Notes: a model not told the origin generated them from the sequence alone. A DNA stretch of 48,208 nucleotides from Candidatus Binatia bacterium (GCA_036504975.1 DASXUF010000075.1:1-48208), one strand, 5' to 3'; positions 16,751 to 25,098 are shown, counted from the stretch's first letter. Made by a program: numbers and translations.

Positions 16751-17851
16751 ATGCTGCTTTTGAAAGACGAGGACGTGCAGAAAATTTTGACCATGCCGAT
16801 GACGCTCGCGGCGCTCGACGAGACGCAAAAGGAGATCGTCAAGGGCGACGCGGCGACCATGGGCCGGATCGACGTCTATCTGCCGTGCGAGCGGCCGGAG
16901 AGCTACTACCGCTGGGCGTTGATGACCGGCGGCGCGCGGAGGGACGGCTTCGTCGTCGCGCGCATGCTCTCGGACATCGTGAGCTGGCCGGGCAAAGAAG
17001 GCGATCAGAGGGAGAACAAGCACTGCATTCAACCCGGCACGTACTGCGGGCTTCTTTTCATGTTCAGCGCCCGGGACGGCATGCCGGCGGCTCTCATCAA
17101 CGACGGTTTCCTCCAGCACATGCGCGTGGCCGCCGGCGCGGGACTGGGCGTGAAATATCTGGCCAGGCAAGACAGCTACACAGTCGGCATGATCGGCTCG
17201 GGCGGAATGGCGCGGAGCTATCTGGAAGCGTTCTCGTGCGTGCGCAAAATCACCAAGGTCAAGGTCTACAGTCCGAACCAGGAGAACGCCCGGCAATACG
17301 CCAAAGAGATGAGCGAGAAGTTTCGCATCGAAGTCACGCCGGTCGCGTCCGCGCGCGAAGCGGTCAAAGGCGTCGATATCGTCTCCTGCACCACGTCTTC
17401 GATCGATCCGGTGTTCAAAACCGAGTGGCTCGAGCCGGGCATGCACGTGACCGACGTCACCTGGGACGAGACCGAACCGGACTTCGCTAAGGCTGTGGAC
17501 GTCGCCGTCAAGATGGGCGAGAGCACGCCGCATCTGGAAAATCCTCCGCCGGGAGCGTTCTACGCGGCGCACGGATTTTTGGGCTACGTCGCCGGCCAGC
17601 CGGAGGAGAAGGCGATCATTCCGCGCCGCCCGCCGCGCGAGGAAATTCTCAAGATGCCGCCGCTGGCCGACGTTATTTCCGGAAAGGTGAAAGGCCGAAC
17701 GAGCGACAAGCAGACAAGTTGGTTTTTGAATCTCGGCGTCATGGGCGTGCAGTTCGCCGCAGTCTGCACGGCGGCGTACAACGAGGCGAAGAAGAAGGGG
17801 ATAGGACGCGATATTCCCACGGAGTGGTTCACCCAGAACATCAGAGATTAA
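16751..17851 (+). CDS. Ornithine cyclodeaminase/mu-crystallin family protein
   Basis: A 366-residue NAD(P)-binding protein of the OCD/mu-crystallin family. The N-terminal substrate domain ends in MPAALINDGFLQHMRVAAGA; the Rossmann motif is GMIGSGGMARSYLEAF, then VDIVSCTTSSIDPVFKTEWL. Members include ornithine cyclodeaminase, alanine dehydrogenase and ketimine or imine reductases, so the reaction is open. The pairing with a two-subunit ThDP decarboxylase and an amidohydrolase suggests catabolism of an unusual amino or imino acid (inference). An inactivated relative lies at 4551-5200. AAGGAG precedes the ATG. Confidence 0.85.
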   Translation: MLLLKDEDVQKILTMPMTLAALDETQKEIVKGDAATMGRIDVYLPCERPESYYRWALMTGGARRDGFVVARMLSDIVSWPGKEGDQRENKHCIQPGTYCGLLFMFSARDGMPAALINDGFLQHMRVAAGAGLGVKYLARQDSYTVGMIGSGGMARSYLEAFSCVRKITKVKVYSPNQENARQYAKEMSEKFRIEVTPVASAREAVKGVDIVSCTTSSIDPVFKTEWLEPGMHVTDVTWDETEPDFAKAVDVAVKMGESTPHLENPPPGAFYAAHGFLGYVAGQPEEKAIIPRRPPREEILKMPPLADVISGKVKGRTSDKQTSWFLNLGVMGVQFAAVCTAAYNEAKKKGIGRDIPTEWFTQNIRD

Positions 17852-17880
17852 GACCGGCCATAAAGGTCCACCTGCTATCA

Positions 17881-18017
17881 GCCGGGCCGGGAGTCTCTCT
17901 CCGGTCCGATGCGATACGACAGTGTTACGCGGCACGAGAATTCTAAGAGAACATCTGAAGTACGCTTGATGCTTCCGCGTCCCACGCATCGGACCTCCGA
18001 GAAACTCCCGGCCCGGC
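17881..18017. repeat. Long imperfect inverted repeat between two catabolic genes
   Basis: The arm at 17881-17913 (GCCGGGCCGGGAGTCTCTCT, then CCGGTCCGATGCG) pairs with the arm at 17985-18017 (CGCATCGGACC...CTCCCGGCCCGGC) with few mismatches around a 71-base centre. The sequence is unlike the other repeat families here. It lies in the 222-base gap between the OCD-family gene and the amidohydrolase and could be a transcript structure, a terminator or a non-autonomous element. Confidence 0.7.
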
Positions 18018-18073
18018 GCTCGCGATTGAGTTTCTTGCCGGGAAAAGATACAGAGGACCAGGGAGGAACGTTT

Positions 18074-19111
18074 ATGGCCACGCAAGTCGTCGACACGGAC
18101 GGTCATATTTTCGAGAAAGACCAGGACATCGCCGAGTATATGGAGGCGCCGTACCGGGGCAGGAAAGAGTTGCTCTCGCTGCCTTTCTTTCCGACACTCG
18201 ACGGCTTTCAGCGCATGGCGCGCCGCGTCGGAGATGGACGGCCTTACGTGATCGGTCCCGACGATCCGAAGAGCTGGTTCGAAGTTCTGGACAGGGAAGG
18301 CCTGGACCGCGCGGTGATCTTTCCCACGGCCGGTCTCGCGGAAGGTTTTATTCAGGACCCGGATTGGGCTGTGGTTGTTTGTCGCGCGTACAACAATATG
18401 ATGGGCGAGCGCTACATCAAATATAACCGTAGACTCCATGCTGTGGCGCTGCTGCCGATCCAAGATATTCAAGAAGCGGCGAAAGAGTTGCGGCGCGGTG
18501 TGAAGGAGTTGCACATGGTGGGCGGTGTGATCGCGCCCGTCGGTTTTCACACGCCGCTCGGCGACCCTTACTTCGATCCGCTCTACGCCGAGGCGGAAAA
18601 GCTCGGCGCGCCTCTGGCCATCCATGGCGCGCCGTCGCGCGGGCTCGGATTCGATTTCTTCCGCTCGTTGATCGAGGCGCGGGCTCTTTCTCATCCCTTC
18701 GCTCAAATGATTCAAATTACGAGTGTTATCCTTGAAGGCGTGTTGGAGCGATTTCCCAAGCTCAAGATCGCCTCGTTGGAGGCGGGTTGCGCCTGGCTGC
18801 CGTTCCTCATGGACCGGCTCGACATGGAATACAAGAACCGGCCGCACCAGGCGCCGCTGCTCAAGAAAAAACCCAGCGATTATATGAAGAGCGGGCAGGT
18901 CTTTTACCACACGGAACTTTGGGAAGAAATGCTTCCCACGGCGATCGAAAGATTAGGCGAGGATTTATTTCTCTACGCCTCCGACTATCCGCATGAGCCC
19001 GATCTGGCGGACGCAATTCGAGAGTTTGAGGCGCGAAAAGATTTGAAAGACTCGGCGAAGAGGAAGATTCTTTCCGACAACGGCAAGCGCTTCTACAATA
19101 TGGAAAATTAA
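18074..19111 (+). CDS. Amidohydrolase-family (PF04909) TIM-barrel hydrolase or decarboxylase
   Basis: A 345-residue metal-dependent barrel of the amidohydrolase-2 / ACMSD group. VVDTDGHIFEKDQDIAEYM is the reduced first metal motif; AIHGAPSRGLG and SLEAGCAWLPFLMDRLD carry the middle His/Glu positions; LYASDYPHEPDLADAI holds the conserved Asp. GGAGGAACGTTT precedes ATG 18074, so the longer upstream frame is not used. Members hydrolyse or decarboxylate cyclic and aromatic acids. Substrate unknown. It is the last gene before a bidirectional terminator. Confidence 0.85.
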   Translation: MATQVVDTDGHIFEKDQDIAEYMEAPYRGRKELLSLPFFPTLDGFQRMARRVGDGRPYVIGPDDPKSWFEVLDREGLDRAVIFPTAGLAEGFIQDPDWAVVVCRAYNNMMGERYIKYNRRLHAVALLPIQDIQEAAKELRRGVKELHMVGGVIAPVGFHTPLGDPYFDPLYAEAEKLGAPLAIHGAPSRGLGFDFFRSLIEARALSHPFAQMIQITSVILEGVLERFPKLKIASLEAGCAWLPFLMDRLDMEYKNRPHQAPLLKKKPSDYMKSGQVFYHTELWEEMLPTAIERLGEDLFLYASDYPHEPDLADAIREFEARKDLKDSAKRKILSDNGKRFYNMEN

Positions 19112-19131
19112 CGGCGCAGGCTGAAGACGCA

Positions 19132-19166
19132 AAAAAGGGAGCGATCCGACCTCTCGCTCCCTTTTT
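19132..19166. terminator. Bidirectional intrinsic terminator
   Basis: A perfect 13-base stem (AAAAAGGGAGCGA at 19132-19144 with TCGCTCCCTTTTT at 19154-19166) encloses a 9-base loop. A/T runs on both sides give a U-run in either direction. It sits between the amidohydrolase (plus) and the convergent RRM gene (minus), so it can serve both. Confidence 0.9.
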
Positions 19167-19188
19167 AATTTTTTGCTTAGAGAAAAGA

Positions 19189-19530
19189 TTACCAGCGGTT
19201 GCGTCCGCCGCCGCCGCCCCCGCCGCCGCCTCTGCGGTTGCCCCCGCCGCCGCCCCCGCCGCCACCGCCGCCCGGACGTCTTTCCTGAGGCCGCGCCTCA
19301 TTAACGACCAGCGTGCGCCCGTCCAACTGCGTTCCGTTCAGCGCCTCGATCGCTTTTTGCGCTTCTTCCGAAGAGTTCATCTCCACGAAGCCGAAACCGC
19401 GTGACTGCCCGGTAAACTTGTCGGAGATGACTCTCGCCGAGGTTACGGAGCCGTACTCGGCGAAGATTTCCTCGAGCCTCCCTTCCGTCACGGAATAGGG
19501 CAGGCCGCCCACGTATAACTTATTGCTCAT
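19189..19530 (-). CDS. Glycine-rich RRM RNA-binding protein
   Basis: A 113-residue protein with one RRM domain: RNP2 KLYVGGLPYSV near the N-terminus and RNP1 QSRGFGFVEMNSSEEAQKAI. A tail of two long glycine runs with arginines (RGG-like) follows and ends in RNRW. ATG 19530 follows GGAGGAGAAT, which the longer TTG frame would translate. Bacterial RRM proteins of this form are often cold-inducible RNA chaperones; that role is inferred from family. The poly-Gly coding tract is a (GGC/GGN)n run prone to slippage and assembly errors. Confidence 0.9.
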   Translation of the reverse strand: MSNKLYVGGLPYSVTEGRLEEIFAEYGSVTSARVISDKFTGQSRGFGFVEMNSSEEAQKAIEALNGTQLDGRTLVVNEARPQERRPGGGGGGGGGGGNRRGGGGGGGGGRNRW

Positions 19531-19792
19531 ATTCTCCTCCAACTGAGAACGTCATTTAAGGTCTTTGCCTTGAGACACGGATTATTGATGGGAGAAGAAC
19601 ATGAGAGCTTGCACGGAAGGAACTCGGCTCCGGTCGGATGCTGCTCTAACCACTAATCGCGTTCTCCAAGGTGAGACTCACAGAGGCCTTTCGCCCTTTT
19701 TTAAGTTGCTCTCATCAGAAGGCCTAATACCAATGAGACTGATTCAACCGTACTTTTCGTCCGGGGGTTTGTCAATAGGGTGTCTTTCGGGG

Positions 19793-19882
19793 GAATGGAG
19801 TATGGGAGTAGTGGAGTCCTGGAGTGTTGGGCAAGGCCTCCAAATCCATTGCTCCATTACTCCAGCACTCCATTTATACTCC
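19793..19882. repeat. GGAGT-rich inverted repeat
   Basis: The left arm (GGAATGGAGTATGGGAGTAG, then TGGAGTCCTGGAGTGTTG) and right arm (CCATTGCTCCATTACTCCAG, then CACTCCATTTATACTCC) are reverse complements in pattern, each built of several GGAGT-like units around about 12 bases. The element lies immediately upstream of the tRNA promoter. Confidence 0.65.
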
Positions 19883-19900
19883 AGATATTGGAATATTGGA

Positions 19901-19929
19901 TTGACAAGGTGGGGGCAATCCCCTATAAA
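19901..19929 (+). promoter_or_regulatory. Near-consensus sigma70 promoter of tRNA-Gly
   Basis: TTGACA at 19901-19906 and TATAAA at 19924-19929 with a 17-base spacer, about 24 bases before the tRNA. A GC-rich stretch (CTGCTGCCGCGCTCC) follows the -10, compatible with a discriminator under stringent control (inference). Confidence 0.8.
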
Positions 19930-19952
19930 AAATCTGCTGCCGCGCTCCTTGA

Positions 19953-20027
<75 letters not shown>

Positions 20028-20380
20028 ATTTCCTTCTGAAAAATCAATTACTTCCAAACCGTAGCGCTAATACGGACGTCTCAAATAAATTGACAGTCGA
20101 GGGGAACAAGCCGTTCGGCCAGGTCCTCGCTGTGCTCGGAATTTCTCCGCCAAAGTTTCGTGGCGGACAGATCTCAGATTTGCGATTTGCCATTTGAGAT
20201 CCCGAACGGCTCGTCTGCGCCCTTCAGGCTCGTCCCCCTCTCAAGGCGGCCTTATGTAACATTTGTAAATCGTTTGTACACGTCAAGATCCGAAACAAAA
20301 AAGGCGTTGACGACTTTTCAGTATAAACCGCCCGTGTTATAGAGAAGTCCGAAGCCGTTTGGTCGGCGAAAGGAGCAGCG

Positions 20381-21184
20381 ATGGCAAGCGTCACGATCAC
20401 CGATGTTCAAAGGATGAAGCTGGAAAAGAAAAAGATCGTCGTCATGACCGCTTACGATTACTCCATGGCGGCCATTATCGACCGCGCCAACGTCGATATG
20501 CTTCTCGTCGGCGACAGCGGCGGCCGCAATCTCTTAGGGCATGAGGACAATAACTCCGTCACGATGGATGAAATGGTTTTGATGACCCGCTCCGTGAGCC
20601 GCGCGGCCAGGCGAGCTATGGTCATAGGCGACATGCCGTTCATGTCTTATCAAGTCAGCGTCGAAGACGCGCTGCGCAACGCCGGACGCCTGATCCAGGA
20701 AGGCGGCGCCCAAGCGGTCAAGCTTGAAGTGGGCGCCGATTATGCGCCAACCGTGGAGGCGATCGTCAAGGCGGGCATTCCGGTCATGGGACACATGGGC
20801 CTCACCCCGATGGCGACCATCGGCGCGGGAGGTTTTCGCTCCGAGGGACTGCAGATCGACGAAGAGCAGGTGTGGCGCGACGCGCGCGCGCTTGAGACCG
20901 CCGGAGCTTTTACCCTGCTCCTTACCGGAATATCGGCGGATCTCGCCAAGCGCATCACGCAAGAAACCAAGGTCCCGACCATCGCCGGCTTCGGCGCGGG
21001 CGACGACTGCGACGGCCAGATCGGGGTGACGCACGGAGTCGTCGGCTTCAACGTGGGAGAATTGGACAAACCCAAGGCGTCTTACGGGCCTGTTGGAGTC
21101 GCGCTCTTCGAGGCGGCGCGCAAGTTCACCGAGGATGTCCGCGCCGGCAGACCGGTCCGCTCCCGGCAAGACCGCTCGGGGTGA
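20381..21184 (+). CDS. Ketopantoate hydroxymethyltransferase (PanB)-like protein, catalytic Glu replaced
   Basis: A 267-residue PEP-mutase/PanB superfamily barrel. Asp45 (LLVGDSGG) and Asp84 (IGDMPFMSY) for metal, and Lys114/Glu116 (AVKLEVG) are present, with GLTPMATIGAGGF and FGAGDDCDGQ following. The glutamate of the usual V-L-E-C-V-P segment (E181 in E. coli PanB) is Thr182 here (LLLTGISADLAKRI). No panC or panD is nearby; instead an extradiol dioxygenase and an SBP follow within an operon-like run. It may make pantoate weakly, but a different C-C bond reaction on a 2-oxo acid is equally plausible. Start chosen at ATG 20381, after AAAGGAGC. Confidence 0.75.
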   Translation: MASVTITDVQRMKLEKKKIVVMTAYDYSMAAIIDRANVDMLLVGDSGGRNLLGHEDNNSVTMDEMVLMTRSVSRAARRAMVIGDMPFMSYQVSVEDALRNAGRLIQEGGAQAVKLEVGADYAPTVEAIVKAGIPVMGHMGLTPMATIGAGGFRSEGLQIDEEQVWRDARALETAGAFTLLLTGISADLAKRITQETKVPTIAGFGAGDDCDGQIGVTHGVVGFNVGELDKPKASYGPVGVALFEAARKFTEDVRAGRPVRSRQDRSG

Positions 21185-21193
21185 GATCCGTCT

Positions 21194-22147
21194 ATGGCTC
21201 GAATCGTAGCGGGCTTTGCTTCCTCCCACGCTTTTGCGTTGGTTGAACCGCGCGGCTGGGACAAAATGCGGGAACGGACCTGGGCCAGGTATCGAAGCCG
21301 TTATGGAAAAAATGCTCCCGTCGATCCCAAGATTGCGGCGGAGAGCCCGGAGGAGCGGGAGAGACGATACGCCCGGGTGAGAGAAGGCTTGGTCTTTCTG
21401 GGCGAGCGAATCCGAGAGAAAAGACCCGACGCGCTCGTTCTAATCGGCGACGACCAGGAGGAGAACTTTAAAGAAGAGAACCTGCCTCAGATATCGCTCT
21501 ACCTCGGGGAAAAAGTATTTTCCACTGAGCCGGCGGAAAACGGAAGGAAGCGCGGAGCCCTTTACCCATGTCACACCGAGCTTGCGCAGAAACTGGCGGA
21601 TGGGCTCTTAGAGCGCGAGTTCGACCTCTCGTTTTCACGGTCGTTCCCCAATGACGAGCTGCTCTCTCATGCCCACTGCCAGATCCTGCGGACTATGACG
21701 CCTGGAGCCGACATCCCTGTCGTGCTCGTCTTTGTCAACGCGATTAATTTGCCGGCCATCACTCCTCGGAGATGCTACCGCCTGGGCCAGGCGATCAAGG
21801 AGATCATCGATGGCCTCCTCTCCGGCGAGCGCATCGCGCTGTACGCTTCCGGCGGTCTCTCGCACTTTCCCTCCAGTTATCCCTTCCGCCACTATCAAGG
21901 CCCGCGTACTTTGGGCTCGATCAGCGTCGACTTCGATCAAAGAGCGGTGGAGCTTATCGCGCGCGGAGAAGGAGACAAGCTGGGTCAGCTGAGCGCGCAG
22001 GACCTGCTCGATAACGGCGGTCTGGAAATGAAAAATTGGCTCGTTCTGCTGGGCGCGGTCGGAAAGGCCGTTCCCCAACTCCTCGTCTACGAGGCGTTTT
22101 ACAGCGCGATAATGGGTATGGGCGTCGGTTACTGGGATCTGGAATGA
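21194..22147 (+). CDS. LigB-type extradiol dioxygenase family protein
   Basis: A 317-residue class III (protocatechuate 4,5-dioxygenase beta / LigB) fold. His12 in FASSHAFAL matches the first iron ligand, GLEMKNWLVLLGAVG carries the late Glu region, and ASGGLSHFPSSYP is a family signature. The second ligand position, usually in an N-D-H motif, reads LIGDDQEENF, with Gln88 instead of His. This subfamily may therefore use an altered metal site. It begins 9 bases after the PanB-like gene and overlaps the following SBP start (ATGA). Predicted ring-opening role; substrate unknown. Confidence 0.78.
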   Translation: MARIVAGFASSHAFALVEPRGWDKMRERTWARYRSRYGKNAPVDPKIAAESPEERERRYARVREGLVFLGERIREKRPDALVLIGDDQEENFKEENLPQISLYLGEKVFSTEPAENGRKRGALYPCHTELAQKLADGLLEREFDLSFSRSFPNDELLSHAHCQILRTMTPGADIPVVLVFVNAINLPAITPRRCYRLGQAIKEIIDGLLSGERIALYASGGLSHFPSSYPFRHYQGPRTLGSISVDFDQRAVELIARGEGDKLGQLSAQDLLDNGGLEMKNWLVLLGAVGKAVPQLLVYEAFYSAIMGMGVGYWDLE

Positions 22148-23148
22148 ATCTCGCTACAATTCTCAGGCGCGTTTTCCCATTCTGCCTGATCGTGGCGCTG
22201 CTCTTACCCTGCAACGCGCGTCTCTTTGCGGCCGCCGCGCCGAACCGGCTCAAAATCGGTTACGCGTCGGTCACCGGCAATCGGATTTCGCTGTGGACGG
22301 CTCAGGAAAAGGGATTTTTCAGCCGCAGCGGCCTCCAACCGGAACTCATTTTCATCGCCAGCTCCGCCGCCGGGATGCCGGCGTTGATCGCGGGAGAAAT
22401 CGCCATTTTTTCCGGCAGTCCCGAGACCGGGGCTCAGGCCGCCGCGGGCGGGGCCGACCTGGTCATCATCGCCAGCAATGAACCCACCCAATACAAGCTC
22501 ATCGTCCAGCCCAGCATTAAACGCGCGGAGGAGCTCAAAGGGAAAAAAGTGGGCATCGATCGCCTCGGAGGATCGAGCCACTATGCGACTCGACGGATGC
22601 TGGAGAAGCTGGGTCTTAAGTCTTCCGACGTCGAGTTTTTGTCGATTACCGGCGGGGGCTCCGAAAGAGTCGTCGCTTTCCGCTCCGGTATAGTCAGCGC
22701 CGTCGCTTCGACGATAGAGCGCTTCGAGCGCGCGAAAATCCCCTACCATTATTTGATCGACGCCATCGATACGGGAATCCGGATCATCGGCAGCTCTTAC
22801 ATGACCACGCGTCGTTTCCGGGATCAGAACCGGGAAGTCCTGCAGAAATTCGTCAGAGCTGTCATCGAGGCAACCCATTGGATAAAAGATCCAAAGAACC
22901 GCGCGGAGGCCATCCGCATTTACAGCCGTTATCTGCGCACTGACGATGCTACCGTGCTGGAGCTCAACTACAAGCTCTACGTCGAGCCCATGGCGCTTTT
23001 CCCTCACACCAACGTGGATGACCTGCAGTCAAACCTCGCGGCTCTGGCTGAAAGCAATCCCAAGCTGCGTGATTTAAAGGTTTCGGAGCTTGTCGACAAC
23101 AGTTTCGTGCGCCGGGTCCAACAAGAAGGCGTGGGGCAAGCGCGCTGA
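22144..23148 (+). CDS. NitT/TauT-type solute-binding protein
   Basis: A 334-residue SBP of the NMT1/SsuA class: signal peptide FPFCLIVALLLPCNARLFAA, then LKIGYASVTGNRISLWTAQEKGFF, LIAGEIAIFSGSPETG and ELKGKKVGIDRLGGSSHYAT. ATG 22144 overlaps the TGA of the dioxygenase gene, so it is translationally coupled; the longer upstream frame lies wholly inside that gene. Coupling of an SBP to a ring-cleaving enzyme suggests it captures the same aromatic-type substrate. No permease or ATPase is adjacent. Confidence 0.85.
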   Translation: MNLATILRRVFPFCLIVALLLPCNARLFAAAAPNRLKIGYASVTGNRISLWTAQEKGFFSRSGLQPELIFIASSAAGMPALIAGEIAIFSGSPETGAQAAAGGADLVIIASNEPTQYKLIVQPSIKRAEELKGKKVGIDRLGGSSHYATRRMLEKLGLKSSDVEFLSITGGGSERVVAFRSGIVSAVASTIERFERAKIPYHYLIDAIDTGIRIIGSSYMTTRRFRDQNREVLQKFVRAVIEATHWIKDPKNRAEAIRIYSRYLRTDDATVLELNYKLYVEPMALFPHTNVDDLQSNLAALAESNPKLRDLKVSELVDNSFVRRVQQEGVGQAR

Positions 23149-23218
23149 GCGGATATTATTGGAAGTTAGGTGTTTTTCGATGAGAGACTCTGGCTATACA
23201 GCGGCGCGTGACAAACAA

Positions 23219-23337
23219 ATCTCCCCTGGCCCCTCTTTTTCAAAGAGGGGAAATGTTTCAGGAAAGTTCAGTGAATGGCCGCACGCTCAAGCAAGGCTTT
23301 CCCCCTTTGAAAAAGGGGGATGAAAGGGGATTTTACA
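23219..23337. repeat. Family A repeat: two facing hairpins
   Basis: Hairpin 1 (CCCCTCTTTTTCAAAGAGGGG) and hairpin 2 (TTTCCCCCTTTGAAAAAGGG, then GGATGAAAGGGGATTTT) are separated by about 45 bases. The outer ends AAATCTCCCC and GGGGATTTT are complementary. The same hairpin-spacer-hairpin layout recurs at 37727-37866 and around the DUF559 gene. Confidence 0.8.
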
Positions 23338-23390
23338 AATATCACGTACAAATCATTTCTTGACGCGCAGACCTAAAAGGCAGAAACGCA

Positions 23391-24656
23391 ATGAACCAAG
23401 ACGAAAACGATCTGCTTACTCAGACCGGTCCCGGAACCCCTTGCGGCGAGATGCTGCGGCGCTACTGGCAGCCAGCGGCGCTGGCCGAGGAGCTCCCGTC
23501 CGGGGGCGCGCCTTTGCCCGTTAAGTTGCTCGGCGAGGAATTGGTGTTGTTTCGCGATGATCAGGGTCGTCCTGGCTTATTGGAGCTGCACTGTTCGCAT
23601 CGCGGCGCGAATTTAAGCTACGGCAGATTAGAGGACGGCGGGCTGAGGTGCATTTATCACGGCTGGCTTTATGACATACACGGCAATATCATGGACATGC
23701 CCGGCGAAGTCGATGGAGGGGCGAGTTTTAGGGATTCGATCTGTCACAAGGCGTATCCCTGTCTTGAGCGCGGAGGGGCGATCTTCGCCTACATGGGACC
23801 GGGCGAGCCGCCGCTATTCCCGAACTACGAGTTTCTCACGGTACCGGAAAAGCAGCGCTTTGTCACCAAGTATTTCCAATCCTGCAATTACCTGCAGGCG
23901 AACGAGGGGAATATCGATCCGATTCACGCTTCTTTTCTGCACCACCCCAACTATAATCTAAGGCACACCGGAATTCCTGAATACCAGGGCTTTCGCGGCG
24001 GCAGAGGCGTCGCGCCGGGCATCGAATCGATCGACGCCGAAGTGACCGACTTCGGCGTGAGGCTGTGCCGCGCCTGCCCCGTCGGCAGCGACAAGAAGGA
24101 TCTTCGGATCTGGAACTTCGTCCTGCCCAACCTGACGACTTTTCCCGGCGGTCTCCAGAGCAGAGCCGGATACTCGGTGAACTGGCACGTGCCTATCGAC
24201 GACACGCAGCATTGGAAGTACAGCTTCATCTTCAACCGCGAAGCGCCGCTGGACAGCGACGTCATCAAGCGGGTCGTTCCCGAGATGACGCCGGATTACA
24301 GATTGACGAGGAGTAGAGAGAACCGATACATGCAGGAGCGGCGGCTGATGGCAACGGAGAGCTATACCGGCATCGGCAGCTTTGCGGCTCAGGACACTTG
24401 CGTTGTCGAGGGTGAGGGGCCGATTCAGGACAGAACCCAGGAGCACCTCGCATCGTCGGATAGAGTGATCGTGGCGGAACGCAAGCTCTTGTTGAAGGCG
24501 ATCCGGGACGTCCAGGAAGGGCGCGATCCCCAGCACGTTACTAGAGACGCCAAACTAAACCGTTTCCCGCACATGATCGTCTGGTATGGAGTCGTGCCGA
24601 GCGCGACGGAGTGGCGCGAGCACTGCAAGCGCCTGGAAGCCGAAGCGGTGCGGTAA
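23391..24656 (+). CDS. Rieske [2Fe-2S] aromatic-ring-hydroxylating oxygenase, alpha subunit
   Basis: A 421-residue oxygenase component. The Rieske cluster ligands lie in CSHRGANLSYGRLEDGG and CIYHGW (C-x-H...C-x2-H, about residues 66-90). The mononuclear iron motif is IDPIHASFLH (D-x2-H-x4-H) near residue 180. The N-terminus (DLLTQTGPGTPCGEMLRRYW) is typical of the phthalate-4,5-dioxygenase/PobA-like group. No ferredoxin or reductase gene is nearby. Cytoplasmic; probably hydroxylates or demethylates an aromatic acid. Confidence 0.9.
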   Translation: MNQDENDLLTQTGPGTPCGEMLRRYWQPAALAEELPSGGAPLPVKLLGEELVLFRDDQGRPGLLELHCSHRGANLSYGRLEDGGLRCIYHGWLYDIHGNIMDMPGEVDGGASFRDSICHKAYPCLERGGAIFAYMGPGEPPLFPNYEFLTVPEKQRFVTKYFQSCNYLQANEGNIDPIHASFLHHPNYNLRHTGIPEYQGFRGGRGVAPGIESIDAEVTDFGVRLCRACPVGSDKKDLRIWNFVLPNLTTFPGGLQSRAGYSVNWHVPIDDTQHWKYSFIFNREAPLDSDVIKRVVPEMTPDYRLTRSRENRYMQERRLMATESYTGIGSFAAQDTCVVEGEGPIQDRTQEHLASSDRVIVAERKLLLKAIRDVQEGRDPQHVTRDAKLNRFPHMIVWYGVVPSATEWREHCKRLEAEAVR

Positions 24657-24720
24657 TTCAGAGCCTGCTCTCACGCGACGAGAAACTGTATTGTTACCAA
24701 GGATGTAGATCGCGAGCGAG

Positions 24721-24754
24721 TTCCCCCTTTTGCAAAGGGGGATTAAGGGGGATT
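24721..24754. repeat. Family A hairpin upstream of the DUF559 gene
   Basis: TTCCCCCTTTTGCAAAGGGG followed by GATTAAGGGGGATT. The translated repeat gives SPFCKGGLRGI-like residues in another frame. The element ends immediately at the first codon of the DUF559 frame. Confidence 0.8.
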
Positions 24755-24755
24755 T

Positions 24756-25098
24756 GTGCTTCGTTACAACAACTATCTAAAACCGAACTCACGTAAGCTG
24801 AGAAAGAACATGACGGACGTTGAAAAATTGCTTTGGTCGAGGATAAGAGGAAGACAACTCAAGGGCTTTCAGGTTTATCGACAGAAGCCGGTAGGTAGTT
24901 TCATCGTTGATTTTTACTGTCCTAAGGCAAATCTGGTCATCGAGCTGGATGGAGGGCAGCACTATTCTGAGGCAATCAGAGGAGAAGATCATTGACAAGT
25001 ACATGGAGAGCGTAGGATTAAGAGTCTTGCGATTTTCGGATAGAGAAGTTTTTGAGAATTTGGATGGAGTACTTGAAAAGATATGGAGCGATGCGTGA
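24756..25098 (+). pseudogene. DUF559 (Vsr-like PD-(D/E)XK) nuclease, frameshifted
   Basis: The first frame (24756-24995) encodes NSRKLRKNMTDVEKLLWSRI, QLKGFQVYRQKPVGSFIVDF and YCPKANLVIELDGGQHYSE, with the D...E-x-D nuclease signature. After about 24975 the homology continues in the +1 frame: EEKIIDKYMESVGLRVLRFS, then DREVFENLDGVLEKIW, to a stop at 25098. One base change in length joins the two halves into a protein of about 114 residues, the family's normal size. Either a recent mutation or a sequencing error. It is bracketed by family A hairpins. Confidence 0.85.

Noticed and set aside
16736-18910. A 724-codon open frame on the minus strand
   Set aside because: It lies antisense to the OCD-family and amidohydrolase genes, has an Arg/His-rich composition typical of the antisense of GC-rich genes and shows no domain.
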